DNA of 20,822 nt, from positions 491,921 to 512,742 of the forward strand of contig NW_024468530.1 in NCBI RefSeq assembly GCF_001632365.1, written 5' to 3'. Made by a program: the position numbers and the translations under genes. Below are positions 1-9,322 of the stretch, piece by piece. The stretch comes from Laetiporus sulphureus 93-53 (Eukaryota > Basidiomycota > Agaricomycetes > Polyporales > Laetiporaceae). Every line of letters begins with the position of its first letter. Position 1 is the stretch's first letter. The notes beneath the pieces were generated by a model. The model worked only from the letters and a program-made list of their open reading frames with translations, was not told where the DNA came from and ran no database searches.

Positions 1-532
1 GAAGCCCGGTAAGCTGTGTCATGGACCACGCAAGCGCCGATAACCTAACAAAATGCATATGCCTGACCAAACTCGAAAACCGTGCCGCGGTCAGTTCGTT
101 GACTCGTTAGAAACACTGTTTAAGGGGAATCGAACCCCCAAGATACTCCCACCAAACAGTCCTCGTTCACCGCAGAGGCAAAGTGGCGTGCGGGGCATGG
201 TGACCAGTTGAACATTGAGGGGAAGCCGGCTGGACCAGGGTTAGTGAATTGCACGACGGCGGGCTGAAGGGCGGAGTGAGTTGGCAGCCAAAGAGATGTC
301 GGGGCGGAGGGAAAGAACAGAGGGAATCGACAGAATGAATGGGTGACGCGCGGCGAACCCTACCACGCAGCAGGCTGGATAAAAACTGATCCCCTGCATT
401 TAAGTGTTGCTACGCCGGCATGTTGACCCCGTATTCGGTGCGGGCATGCCTTGTGGTGACGGAGGGGAGCGGACGGGGGGCGCTAGAAATGAGAAAGAAA
501 GGAACGTGGTGGAAATGGAGTCGCACTCGCCC
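1..532. other. Non-coding flank left of the retroelement ORF1
   Basis: I see no convincing gene here. A LINE-type element would carry ORF2 (endonuclease and reverse transcriptase) on the minus strand just downstream of ORF1, that is, leftward from 533. All minus-strand frames in 1-532 are broken by stops and none shows endonuclease or RT motifs. The stretch may be retroelement 3' sequence, decayed ORF2 or unrelated flank. It contains a small tRNA-like hairpin, annotated separately. I also see no RBR-like coding sequence, which would be expected if the element had simply split the RBR gene at 2045 and the other half lay directly beyond it. Confidence 0.5.
115..160 (-). other. tRNA-like minihelix (T-arm plus acceptor-like stem)
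   Basis: On the minus strand a perfect T-arm is visible. A GGGG/CCCC stem (135-138 with 124-127) closes the 7-nt loop TTCGATT, and the stretch 136-126 reads GGTTCGATTCC, an exact Pol III B-box. It is enclosed by a perfect 7-bp inverted repeat, ACTGTTT (160-154) and AAACAGT (121-115), which sits where an acceptor stem would. Only about 15 nt separate the 5' arm from the T-arm, so there is no room for D and anticodon arms and no CCA-adjacent canonical fold. It is therefore not an ordinary tRNA gene. It could be a deleted tRNA, a tRNA-derived retroelement tail or a chance hairpin. Confidence 0.4.
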
Positions 533-2041
533 CTACATGGCAACATCAGAGTCGCCAGCAGCGGGCAGCACGGGTCGCTCGAGAGAAGAGGTCGGAGCGG
601 GGCCAGCGCTCCGGAAAGAGGTGCGTTTGGGGCACTGGTCGGAGTCGGCGTGGTGGAGACCACGGCAGTTCACGCAGCGCGCATGAGCGCAGGGGTCGGA
701 GGCGGCGCGATTCTCCTTCGCGCACATGGCGCACCGAGCGCGGTGCACCGATTCAAGATGGCGGCCAGCACAGACACGGCACCGGGGCGGCTTCGTGCAT
801 CCTGCAACGAGGTGGCCATAACCCCAGCACCTCGTACACTGTCGGAGGCGCGGCTTATCACGCCAGCGCGAGGTGGTGACGGGAGTACCGAAAGCGAATA
901 GGGGGGTCTGAAGGAGGGCGGTGAGGATGGAGCCATCCGGGTCTTCGAATCCGAGGACGACGGACGAGCGAGCACCGTCGATTTGCTCAGGTCGACGTGC
1001 CCATCGCGGAGGTTGGGTGAGGCGAAGGTGCACAAGCGCAGGATTCTTGACGAGCTCGGTCAACAGGGTCGACGTCGAGTGGACAGCGCTGCCAGGGGCT
1101 GCCCGGGTGCTGACATTGCCGATGAGAATCCGAGACCACTTGACGTCCCTGGAGACATGGTGATCCGGGTCGAGCTTGAGGGCAGCACGGAGGGTCGGGA
1201 GATGTTCGTCAACGTGGCGGTAGGAGGTGGCAGGAGGGAAGGCCAGGACGATGTTGCCAGAGGAGCTCGGATAGACCGCAAGCGCAGCCATTCCTCCAGC
1301 AGTTGGAATCGCAGCCAGTGCTGCGTTCACATCACTGACCAGTTGGGCAGGGGGAGTCTGAAGCAAGTGGACTGGCGCGGAGCCAGTAAATCGAACCACG
1401 TACCGCAAGGGCTCTGCAACCTGCTTGGGCTTAGGAGCCTTCGGGGTAGCGGGCGGGTTCGGAGTCGTCACGGGAGGAGCCGGACGAGGTTTAGCGGCTG
1501 CAGCCGCGTACGAGCGCTTCTTCGGAGTGCCACGTACCTGATGTTGGGGAGGAGGGGGGGCCATCGCCTGCGACGGGGGGGTCGCAGTCACCATTCGAGT
1601 CTCCAAGGCATCAAGCCTGGCGTCGAAGGCGGCGCGAAGGTCCTGGAGAGCCACCGTGAGGGCGGGTCCGGTGGTCGGAGAGGCGGGCTGAGGCGGGGGC
1701 TCGACCACCGCTTGGGAGGCCGATGCCGGGCTGAAAAGTTTGAGGGCTGATTGGAGGCGTTCGGACATTAGAGGAGGAAGGTGCTTGTGCTTGCAGCGCC
1801 CAGCCGCCAGCACCAACACTCGTCGGGTGGCCTTCTGTACCGCAAAAACTGCGTCAATGACAGAGTCGAGATCCGCGAGTAAATCAGCGGGACCCTGAGC
1901 CGACCAAGGTCGGAGAGCCTGGCGTATCGCCAGTGTAAGAGAGGGGGTCAGGTCAGAAAAATCATCAAGAGATGCAGAGGGCGCAGGGGATGACCCCCGG
2001 GCGCTTGCCGACGCAGATGGTGGTTGCGGTTCAAGATCCAT
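533..2041 (-). CDS. Gag-like ORF1 protein with CCHC zinc knuckles
   Basis: This is an uninterrupted 502-residue ORF. The start chosen is the ATG at 2041 (MDLEPQPP); the frame stays open for 46 more codons upstream, but those are antisense to RBR sequence. The N-terminal 150 residues are Pro/Ala/Ser-rich with a helical stretch. A proline-rich basic linker follows, then a middle domain. From residue about 402 to 471 there is a zinc-knuckle cluster: C-x2-C-x4-H-x4-C (CTRCWGYGHLVAGC), a CxxC..H..C unit (CRVCAGRH...) and a C-x2-C-x3-H-x6-C-type unit (CVNCRGLHH...C). This arrangement is typical of ORF1 RNA-binding proteins of fungal Tad1/LINE elements, which coat element RNA. There is no reverse transcriptase domain. 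The full-length frame suggests recent insertion, or retention as a stand-alone gag gene. Confidence 0.8.
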   Translation of the reverse strand: MDLEPQPPSASASARGSSPAPSASLDDFSDLTPSLTLAIRQALRPWSAQGPADLLADLDSVIDAVFAVQKATRRVLVLAAGRCKHKHLPPLMSERLQSALKLFSPASASQAVVEPPPQPASPTTGPALTVALQDLRAAFDARLDALETRMVTATPPSQAMAPPPPQHQVRGTPKKRSYAAAAAKPRPAPPVTTPNPPATPKAPKPKQVAEPLRYVVRFTGSAPVHLLQTPPAQLVSDVNAALAAIPTAGGMAALAVYPSSSGNIVLAFPPATSYRHVDEHLPTLRAALKLDPDHHVSRDVKWSRILIGNVSTRAAPGSAVHSTSTLLTELVKNPALVHLRLTQPPRWARRPEQIDGARSSVVLGFEDPDGSILTALLQTPLFAFGTPVTTSRWRDKPRLRQCTRCWGYGHLVAGCTKPPRCRVCAGRHLESVHRARCAMCAKENRAASDPCAHARCVNCRGLHHADSDQCPKRTSFRSAGPAPTSSLERPVLPAAGDSDVAM

Positions 2042-2045
2042 GGCT
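533..2045 (-). mobile_element. Truncated non-LTR (LINE/Tad1-type) retrotransposon fragment
   Basis: The fragment is defined by its intact ORF1 and by the right-hand junction with RBR ligase sequence. Homology to the RBR paralogue downstream begins at about 2045-2053, so the element ends almost exactly at the ORF1 start codon (2041) and no 5' UTR is left. Base composition is visibly more GC-rich than the RBR sequence to the right. There is no ORF2 or poly(A)-like tail in the 532 bp to the left, so the 3' limit is not defined and 533 is only the end of ORF1. I could not identify target-site duplications because the left junction is unknown. Confidence 0.65.
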
Positions 2046-2604
2046 GCACGTGCTGGGAGCAAGCATGCGGTCGTTGCAAAGAAGTGGCACACCCTGCGAG
2101 CTTTTGCTCTGTTGACGACACTCCCATTCTCGCTCTCGCTGAGAAAGAAGGATGGAAGCGTTGCCCCGGATGCCGCCACCTCGTGGAGCTAACTCAAGGC
2201 TGCTATCATATGACGTTCCGGTGCAGGAGACAGTTCTGCTATGTTTGCACAGAGACATGGAAGACATGCAACTGCCCACAGTGGGACGAGGCACGATTGT
2301 TGACGACGGCAGAGGATCGGGTTCAAAGAGAGCTTCCTGCGGGCCCGCCGCCTGCTCCAGCGCAGTACAGACGGATGGTAGCGCATGCGGCAGAGCGCCT
2401 GCGTGTTGACCATGATTGCCAACACGTTTGGAGGTATCGGCCTGGAGGTGGCCAATGCGAGCAGTGCTCCCACTATTTGGGCGTGTTCTTGCTGGTGAGT
2501 TTAGCACTACTCGATGTGTTTCATCCGCATTCACATGCCGTCGACAGAGCTGTCGGCATTGTCGTCTGAACGTGTGCGTGCGATGTCGCCGCAACAGGTT
2601 GTAA
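2045..2604 (+). pseudogene. 5'-truncated RBR (RING-IBR-RING) E3 ubiquitin ligase remnant
   Basis: The frame is open from 2024, but recognisable RBR homology begins at about 2045-2053. It keeps the last half of the IBR (ACGRCKEVAH), a complete RING2 (CPGC...GCYHM...C.C...FCYVC) including the GC-x-H cysteine that carries ubiquitin in RBR enzymes, and a C-terminal Cys-rich tail. A clean intron at 2495-2547 (GTGAGT...GACAG, 53 nt) joins ...YLGVFLL to SCRHC and gives a natural end, CVRCRRNRL, with the stop at 2602-2604. RING1, the N-terminus and the first IBR cysteine pair are missing. They are replaced by the antisense retroelement ORF1. No inactivating mutation is visible in what remains, so it could be transcribed as a chimera, but an active RBR ligase needs RING1. 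Confidence 0.75.
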
Positions 2605-3140
2605 TGCAAATGTGTTGCGTCTGTCTCTGATCTGGCCCGAATGTCGTAGATTTTGATGCCAAAGGGCACGTTCGCGTGTGTTGTATACCTAGAGAGCTTG
2701 TTCCGAACGTCAAAGACATGTACGCTCGAGCAATTCACTCATTTCAGATAAGGATTTCCGGAGGTTCGACGGAATTGTCGAATCTACCCAGGATAATAGA
2801 TGGCTGTGCTACCGGTTGAGCGCTCGGCTCAATGCTGCTTTTCCACGACCCGCATTGCAAAGGAAATACCGACTCTTACGGTGAGAAAGGTAAAGGAATT
2901 CATTGAGTCAATATGCGCAGCGAGTCCATTATCCGTGACTTTGGATGTATCTGCCTACACTGATGACAGCGTCAGAATAACCTCGGCATCGCATCGTGGG
3001 ACCGGCGTGGCAGGAGCCCCTCCACCTCATGCCGCGCTTGATAAACAGATTCTGCCCTCTCGGTTTACGTGTCCTGGCATCTGCTACATAAACTCGCAAG
3101 GATACATGCTCTATCCTAACCGCGCTTTCCGCCTTCGACA
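2605..3140. other. Intergenic region upstream of the second RBR gene
   Basis: This stretch lies between the stop of the RBR remnant and the ATG of the intact-start RBR gene. It presumably holds the remnant's 3' UTR and the promoter of the second copy. Open frames crossing it have no recognisable domains and run out of frame into the real gene at 3141. I see no repeats, TATA element or RNA gene that I would defend. Confidence 0.4.
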
Positions 3141-4323
3141 ATGGCAACGACCGCGACAGATACTCGCAATGACGAACTCACAGATCTCCTCAGCTATATC
3201 TCACAGCTCGGTCTAGACGACATTGACGACCTCCTGTCGCGTAACGCCACTGGATCAGGAGACGCCCTTAATGACGAGGAGCTCGCTTTGTTGGTCTTCG
3301 CTGAAGAGGCTCAAGGTCTGCTAAATATCGTGAAAGACCACGTCTCGGCTGCTCCATCAGGCGTTGTGGATGATGTGACGACATTGTTGGATCAATTGGT
3401 GGTCATGGAGGACATGGCGCGGTACGACAGAGAGATGGCTATTGCACTATCAGAGGGCCGTGACCCACCTCCACGCCCTGTGCGGGCCACAATCAACGCT
3501 TCCGCCGTATCTCATGCCGAAGCAACTCCACCGCCTGAGTATGCTTCACCAACTTCTGCAGATAGATAGTCGTGTTTACAAATAACGGTTCATAGGGAGA
3601 ATGTGGTCACTGAAACTACAGAAGAACCGACTATCTCTCAGGTACCTAGCGAACCATCCCCGGCCATTGAACCAGTGGAAATGTAAGCCCATTTCTGATT
3701 CACATCTTCAGCCCGTCTAATCGTGCCTGAAAAGCATCCAACGTCAATGTACCGCTTGCAGCGAATACGCCGACAGTGATTTCTCTATTCAGCTATCCTG
3801 TGGGCATTCTTACGACGATGATTGTCTGAACACAATGTTTCGAATGGCCACGGTCGATGAATCAGCGTTTCCACCTTCTTGCTGCCAGGCTGCAATCCCA
3901 CTCGACTCTGTTCGGCAGCTTTTAGATGACAGTCTTGTTGAGCGCTTCCAGCGAAAGTCTTTGGAATTCACCACGACCGACCGGGTGTACTGCTACCGAC
4001 TCACTTGCTCCACGTTTCTTGGAGGCGCGACTTCCCGTCCCTCGTCATTACGTTGTCCTCAATGTCGGGCCGAGACGTGCAGCGCCTGCAAGGAGGAGGC
4101 CCATGAAACCCGACCCTGTTCTTCACATCTGAATGAAGCTGTACTCGCATTAGCGAAGGAGCGTCAGTGGCAGCGATGCCCTGGTTGTCGTCACCTGGTC
4201 GAGCTAGTGCTTGGATGTTACCACATGCAATGCATATGTAAGAAGCAATTTTGTTATCTATGTGCAGCCACTTGGAAGGAATGTTCTTGTCCACAGTTCG
4301 CAGAAGAGCGTCTTCTACTATAG
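3141..4323 (+). CDS. RBR (RING1-IBR-RING2) E3 ubiquitin ligase, short C-terminus
   Basis: Exons 3141-3538, 3596-3682 and 3735-4323 give 357 residues. The introns (57 and 52 nt) start GTATGC and GTAAGC and end TAG and AAG. The family transfers ubiquitin from an E2 through a cysteine in RING2 to a substrate. The N-terminal 160 residues are acidic/helical (DEELALLVFAEEAQ, a motif style common in mushroom RBR proteins). RING1 runs from C167 (CTACSEY...SCGH...C) to about 212, the IBR from about 252 to 288 (CPQCRAETCSACKEEAH), and RING2 from 310 to 347 (RCPGC...GCYHMQCIC...FCYLC), with C323 the likely catalytic cysteine. The protein stops ten residues after RING2. It lacks the Cys-rich tail found in the neighbouring remnant, and frames downstream contain several stops. 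All zinc ligands and the catalytic Cys are kept, so it may still be active. The substrate is unknown. Confidence 0.8.
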
Positions 4324-4569
4324 AAGGCGACGTAGGTCCGTGCGTGGTACTGAGAATATTGCTACGTGTATCATCCACCTGTGATCTACTGGGGCTTTCG
4401 CAATCGGCCCACACGGATTGCAGAAATTCTGTAAATATACGGGTGTACTATAGCTGTACTATCATCATGTTATACGATTATCTTCCGCGAGCTTGCTTCA
4501 GCTAGCAAAGAAGAGCTGTAATGATCACCACCGGAACACCGTCCATGGGAGACGATCTGCTGTGCGATG
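4324..4569. other. Convergent 3' intergenic region (RBR gene / mph1)
   Basis: These 246 bp lie between the RBR stop and the mph1 stop. I searched the plus strand for the missing RBR tail (a CxxC pair and a terminal CRRNRL-like end) and did not find it, so the tail is absent rather than merely frameshifted. The rest is AT-rich and 3' UTR-like. Confidence 0.45.
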
Positions 4570-7500
4570 CTACAAGTCACTGGAGGCAGAAGCAGAAAAC
4601 GAGATCTCTGCGTCGTCGTCCACGATGAAACTGCCTAGCATATAGTCGTCATCTTCATCTTCAAGCGGCGGGGAACTGGACAAGACATGCCGTGCACTTG
4701 AGAAATCATTACGGGCACGAGAACCCCGGCCTGGTCTCGCAGGATGATCAGCAAAGATAGGGTTCTTAGCTGCACCTCCCGGGGCTTGCGTGAACAGACT
4801 CCGCCGATAAACGGCACTCTGATCGTATGACGGCGAGGCTTGCGTTGCTGGGGATCCCGTTACAAAGTCCTTCTCATATTCATCACCAGAATGTTCAGGA
4901 CCTGAGGACCCTACGCTACGCTCGTCGCCCGAATGAGATGCTTCCACGTCGATCCAAGGGTTACGTTTCTGCGCTTCTGCGAGATTCTTGAATTGTCGCT
5001 TCCTAGGTTTAGCAGCGTTGCCTCTGCGGGAAGGTGGTGATGGAGAGCATTGCTCACGCTGTAAGCGTCGTTGAGATGGTGGGGGCGTTGCTAGGGGTGA
5101 CGAGTCAACGGCCACAACTCGTTTCTTTGCTGTCTTCCCTGGTGCGCGGACGGCAAACGTTGCCGGCGGTAATGCTTCATCAGAAGGTGAGGAAGATGGT
5201 TCCGCAAAACGAGCGGGCAATGCGGGCGGTAACATTTGTCCGGCTGCGAGCGCCTTCCCGTGGGCGACTTTACTCTTCGATTTGGCATGGAGGCTTGCAG
5301 TCTGAGAAGTTGAGCGTGAAGAGCGGACATCAAGTCTGCTTAGCAGGTCAATGTCGTCCTCCGAAGTCTCTTCTTGGAGCAGAACTTCGCCACGAGGAAG
5401 CGGCGAGGAATGTTCGAGCTGGACGTCTGGGTCGTCATCGTCATCTATAAGCCATGCCATACTTCCCCCCGCCTGACCCTGTGAGGACGGGGGGCTTAAA
5501 GAACGCTGTCTTGACCGCGGCTTCTCAGCGGTAGTCTGTGGCTTGTGGCCGCTGGAAGCACTCCCGCTGCGGGACCTGAGAGGAAGATCAGGAGAAGAGC
5601 TCAGGACAATCACCGACGGGCTTTTGCGGGCTTCCTCGGCATCGCTCGCGATGCTTCCAGCTCTTGGCTTAGGCCATCGAGCAGGAGAAGAGCTTAACGA
5701 TGGGGTGGCCGAATGCTCACGGAAAGAGTGAGCAGGAGTAATGAGGTCGATGACATCGTCATTTGCCTTGGTTGTCGGCTCTCGTTTCGTCTTCTGACGG
5801 GATGGCGACAATGACGGTGACTTTACTCTTGAACACTTCTTCAACAAATCGAGTCCCTTCTCTATCTCCTTGTCATCATCATCGTCAACTCCCATCCTCT
5901 CGAAGTCGCTACTTGTTGGCAGAGCGACCTGCTTGGCCTTCGACTTCCTTGGCCTTGGCTTCTCGTTGTCACCGCCACCAGCAGCAATAGTCTTCGCCCT
6001 TCTCAGTTTCTTCGTCTTAGGCTCCGTAGAGACTGCCGACGTTGAGACAGTTCTACGAGGAGGGACAAATACGCCTGCTTCAATCTCCAGATCATCCTCG
6101 TCGTCCTCACCAGCTAGTACGTCGAACTCCGGTGAGGCCTTACGCTTCTTCTTGGCACCATCTTTGACTAGGAGGTCCTTGACAGTTACGAAGCCAGCGC
6201 ACGCGCCTTCCGGAACATTACGAAGTGGATTGTCATCCCTCTTGCGCTTCTTGCTCTTCGGGAGCTGGGAGCCATCATCGTCAACACGTGAGCCTTTCCT
6301 TGAGCCCTGGTCCTCGCGCACGTATTCTTCAATCTCCATGAAAAGCTCAGAACACTCCGGTTTGATGTGGTCTGGCAGAAGTCGCTCCACATCGTCGTAC
6401 AGCTCAAGCTCTTCGGCACGTACAATGAAGTGCTGCACGTTCTTATACTTGTCGTTCGCCTTGTCCCAATTGCGCTCTTCTCGGCCCTGGGCAAGTAGCA
6501 CATGAACGACGCCATCGCGCTTGCGACCCGTTCTGCCGATACGTTGCAGCTGACAAGGTGGCCATCGTGAATGTCATGTCGTCTAGCACGAGCGAGACTC
6601 ATACCATCCTGATCGGAGTCTTCTGCGCATCATAACAGACAATCATGTCCACCTCACCGATATCCAAGCCTTCTTCTCCGATCGAGGTTGCTACCAGGAC
6701 ATTGAACTCGCCTGACTTGAATTTCTTGATGACCTAGGTTGCATCCTGTAAGCACCAATCGACATAGAGCGACATCAGATTGACCTCGAGTTGCTCCCGC
6801 TGTGCTATACCTTTTTTTCCTTGCTTGTCAGTGCCTTGTCCGATGAAGCGTGTCGCTCTAATCAGAGGATTCTCTCGGTTGAGGAATTTTACGACCTCGT
6901 CAACACATTCCCTGAACGACACGAATACCATGACTCGCGACTCATCCGTGCGGTCAGGAGCCGGAGGATCGCCTGCAGCAGTCTCCTCCTCGTCCAACAT
7001 CTTGGTCGCAAAGTATTGCACAAGAAGCACTCGTAGTTTATCCATCTTCGGATGCACTGAAAATCCGCGATTCCGCTGAGCTTCGATCTCTTTCATCACA
7101 GCTTGAAATGCAGGGTTATTCTGTAGAGCCTTCTGAGCGTTTGTGGGCCCTTTCGTTCCATTCGGTTCTTCACCGCTTAGAAAGATCCCGTTCAATGTCG
7201 AGTAGCACATGTTGGTGCTCGCTTCCAGCTACAAAAATGAAATCTCAGCAACGGTGCTGTCACGTGTGCAGGATAAATTACCAGATATCCCATAGCTCTG
7301 GCTAGAGCTCCGAGCTTGCTAGCAGTTCCCATGAGAAAGTTCGCTTTCCTGGTGTGAAGCTCTCCTATGGCCTTCTGACACCGGAAAGAATGCAACGTCA
7401 CTGGATCCGACGAGCCCATCATGGCACCAGCATTCTGAATCTGCTTAATCATAGGCTGTACAGGGGGTGAATGAGCGGAGGGCTATAACAGCATACAACC

Positions 7501-9125
7501 ACCCTACCTGCATGACCTTCGCGAGCAGGTCTCTGATCTTGATCACATCTTCGCTCATCGCGACGATGTGCTGCTCGAGGGCTTTCGTATGCATGTACCG
7601 GCGCAGATCGAGACTCTCCTCGTCGCGGATCTCAATGTGGCTGATGTGCAGGCGGTCGATGATCTCCTGCACGGCTTCGGGATCGCCGCCCGGCGTCGCC
7701 GTAAGGGCTAGTACTCGGAAGTGCGGATTCTTCGCCATCATAAAGCGCAACACTTGAGCATATGCATAGTCACCGGTGCCCTTGTGCGCTTCATCTTGAG
7801 AGAAGATTGAGATGACTGTCGGACAGTCTATAGATAAGCTTACCTATGACAATGAGGACTATGTCCTGTGGATCGCAATTGCTTGTAATAAGATCGCTGA
7901 GGAGAGTCTGTGGCGTCATATAGAAGACACGCTTCGCTTCCCACTGTGCGCATACGAACTCAGAATAGAGAGGCGAAGCATATTATGGGAACATACCAGC
8001 TTGAGACGCTTCGCCTTCGGTGTTTCACCAGTGAGTTCAGCAGCCTGACTTCCGGGAATACCGCATGACTTATGGCATGCTTCAATCTGCTGGGCGACGA
8101 GTGGCTTTGACGGTGCAAGAAAGACCACTTTCCCTTCTGGAAACCAGTTGAAAACTATACAGGAGAGTTGGCGATTTGGGGTGCGTCAGGAGGATGAAAA
8201 TACTCACAGTTCAGCATGACGACACCGGCAATGAACGTCTTCCCCATTCCTGTAGGCAGCGCTACTAACGTATTGTCGAAGAGGCAGCGTTTGACTATGT
8301 TGAATTGATAGTCGCGTTTGGGATGGTTTAGGGGATACAGCCATCGCTTGCCAGCGAGGAGATCCGGTTTAGTCTTCATAGGAGGAAGCTGTAGCATCAT
8401 GAGCCGGATACATCAGAAAGGGTAGTATCAGCGGTAGACTTACAGGTCTGAGAGCGGTTTTGAAAGCACGTCAACATGAAATACCCTCGATAGCACAAGG
8501 AAACAGCATCAGCTCACCCAGTTTGATGAACAGGAGCAGGGAACTGTTCGAATTCCACCGGTTCTTCCTCTCCGCCATCCTCCTCCTCCTCCTCGTTACA
8601 GAATAACTTCGATTTGGCCTTTCTCTTCTTCTCAGCAGCTGACTGCCTCCAACCGGACTTCGCAAAAGCGGTATGGTCCCATTGCTTTGTTTTCTTTGTT
8701 CGTCCACCGACCTGATGCCTATTACCAGAATGACTGCGCTCTACGGGGGCTTTCGAGACCGGCTTATTGTGAATCTTGCTTTTGGAGGCATTCTTCTGAA
8801 GCACGTCGCCAAACAAGGTAGTCTGAAGTCGTCCTTTCGATGATGTGCGATGAACTGCACTTGAACCGGCAATGGGCTGGGCATCGTGCCTGTCGTTACC
8901 ACCACGAGTCTGTGCAACGCTCTCAGGGTCCGCGGTGCCGGAATCTACGGCAGTGAAAGAATCCGAGTCGCTAAGCACAATCACATCGTGTGGCAGAACT
9001 AGTTTATTGGCGTGTTTCGCCATTCGAGCTGGTGCAGAATAGGAGGTATTGGCTGCCTCAATGGCATCAACTTCCTGGAGGAATGCAGAGTCTAGTTCAT
9101 CGTCGAAGTACTCGTCGGAACTCAT
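4570..9125 (-). CDS. mph1: Mph1 / FANCM-family ATP-dependent DNA helicase
   Basis: Exons in transcription order: 9125-8518, 8447-8444, 8388-8208, 8154-7997, 7943-7844, 7794-7508, 7455-7282, 7228-6785, 6733-6605 and 6549-4570, giving 1354 residues. Mph1 is a 3'-5' SF2 helicase that remodels forks and D-loops in the nucleus and limits crossovers. Visible motifs are the family N-terminus ([25 protein letters not shown]), a Q-like motif [11 protein letters not shown] (222-232), Walker [10 protein letters not shown] (247-255), DEAH (351-354), TATP (382-385), the segment [14 protein letters not shown] and motif [14 protein letters not shown] from about 697. The final 550 residues are low-complexity, acidic/basic and serine-rich, as in other fungal Mph1 proteins, and lie in one 1980-nt exon. 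Introns are 49-70 nt. The donor at 6784 is a weak GTCAAT. Exon 2 is only 4 nt (ACCT) but is required to keep the frame. It is divergent from the G-patch gene and convergent with the RBR gene. Confidence 0.93.
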
Positions 9126-9322
9126 GCCGGGTTTGATAGAAGGTCGGAAGATGGCGAAAGAGATCTAGCCACTGGCTGAACAACGCGCGACGCGGACGCG
9201 CCTCTTGACAATTGCTCACGTGATCCTGATGGTCACCTAAGCTGTCGGATACCTTTAAGGGCAGGTCTTCCGGTCTCACGTCTTACCAGTTCCCTGCCAT
9301 CCTCAGCATCCCACCAGCAGCG
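9126..9322. promoter_or_regulatory. Divergent promoter of mph1 and the G-patch gene
   Basis: These 197 bp separate two start codons facing apart. Three ACGCG elements lie within 18 bp (9183-9187, 9190-9194, 9196-9200), 58-75 bp upstream of the mph1 ATG. ACGCG is the core of the MluI cell-cycle box bound by MBF-type factors in yeasts. A palindromic TCACGTGA E-box (9216-9223) lies beside them, the kind bound by Cbf1-like bHLH proteins. The motifs are seen directly; their function in this organism is inference. No clear TATA box is visible. Confidence 0.5.

Noticed and set aside
115..190. Complete tRNA gene
   Set aside because: The T-arm and an acceptor-like stem are there, but no D-arm or anticodon arm fits between or upstream, so I kept only a tRNA-like hairpin call.
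983..1750. 255-codon open frame on the plus strand inside the retroelement
   Set aside because: It is the GC-rich complement of the gag ORF, where stops are rare. The zinc knuckles on the other strand decide the coding strand.
2031..2738. 235-codon open frame on the minus strand
   Set aside because: It is antisense to the RBR remnant, whose zinc-ligand pattern and splice site are convincing, and its translation shows no domain.
2800..3216. 138-codon plus-strand frame upstream of the second RBR gene
   Set aside because: It has no domain and overlaps the start of the RBR gene in a different frame. Composition looks like promoter sequence.
5870..6505. 211-codon plus-strand frame, serine-rich
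   Set aside because: It is complementary to the low-complexity Mph1 C-terminal exon. Serine richness is a by-product of the Arg/Glu codons opposite.
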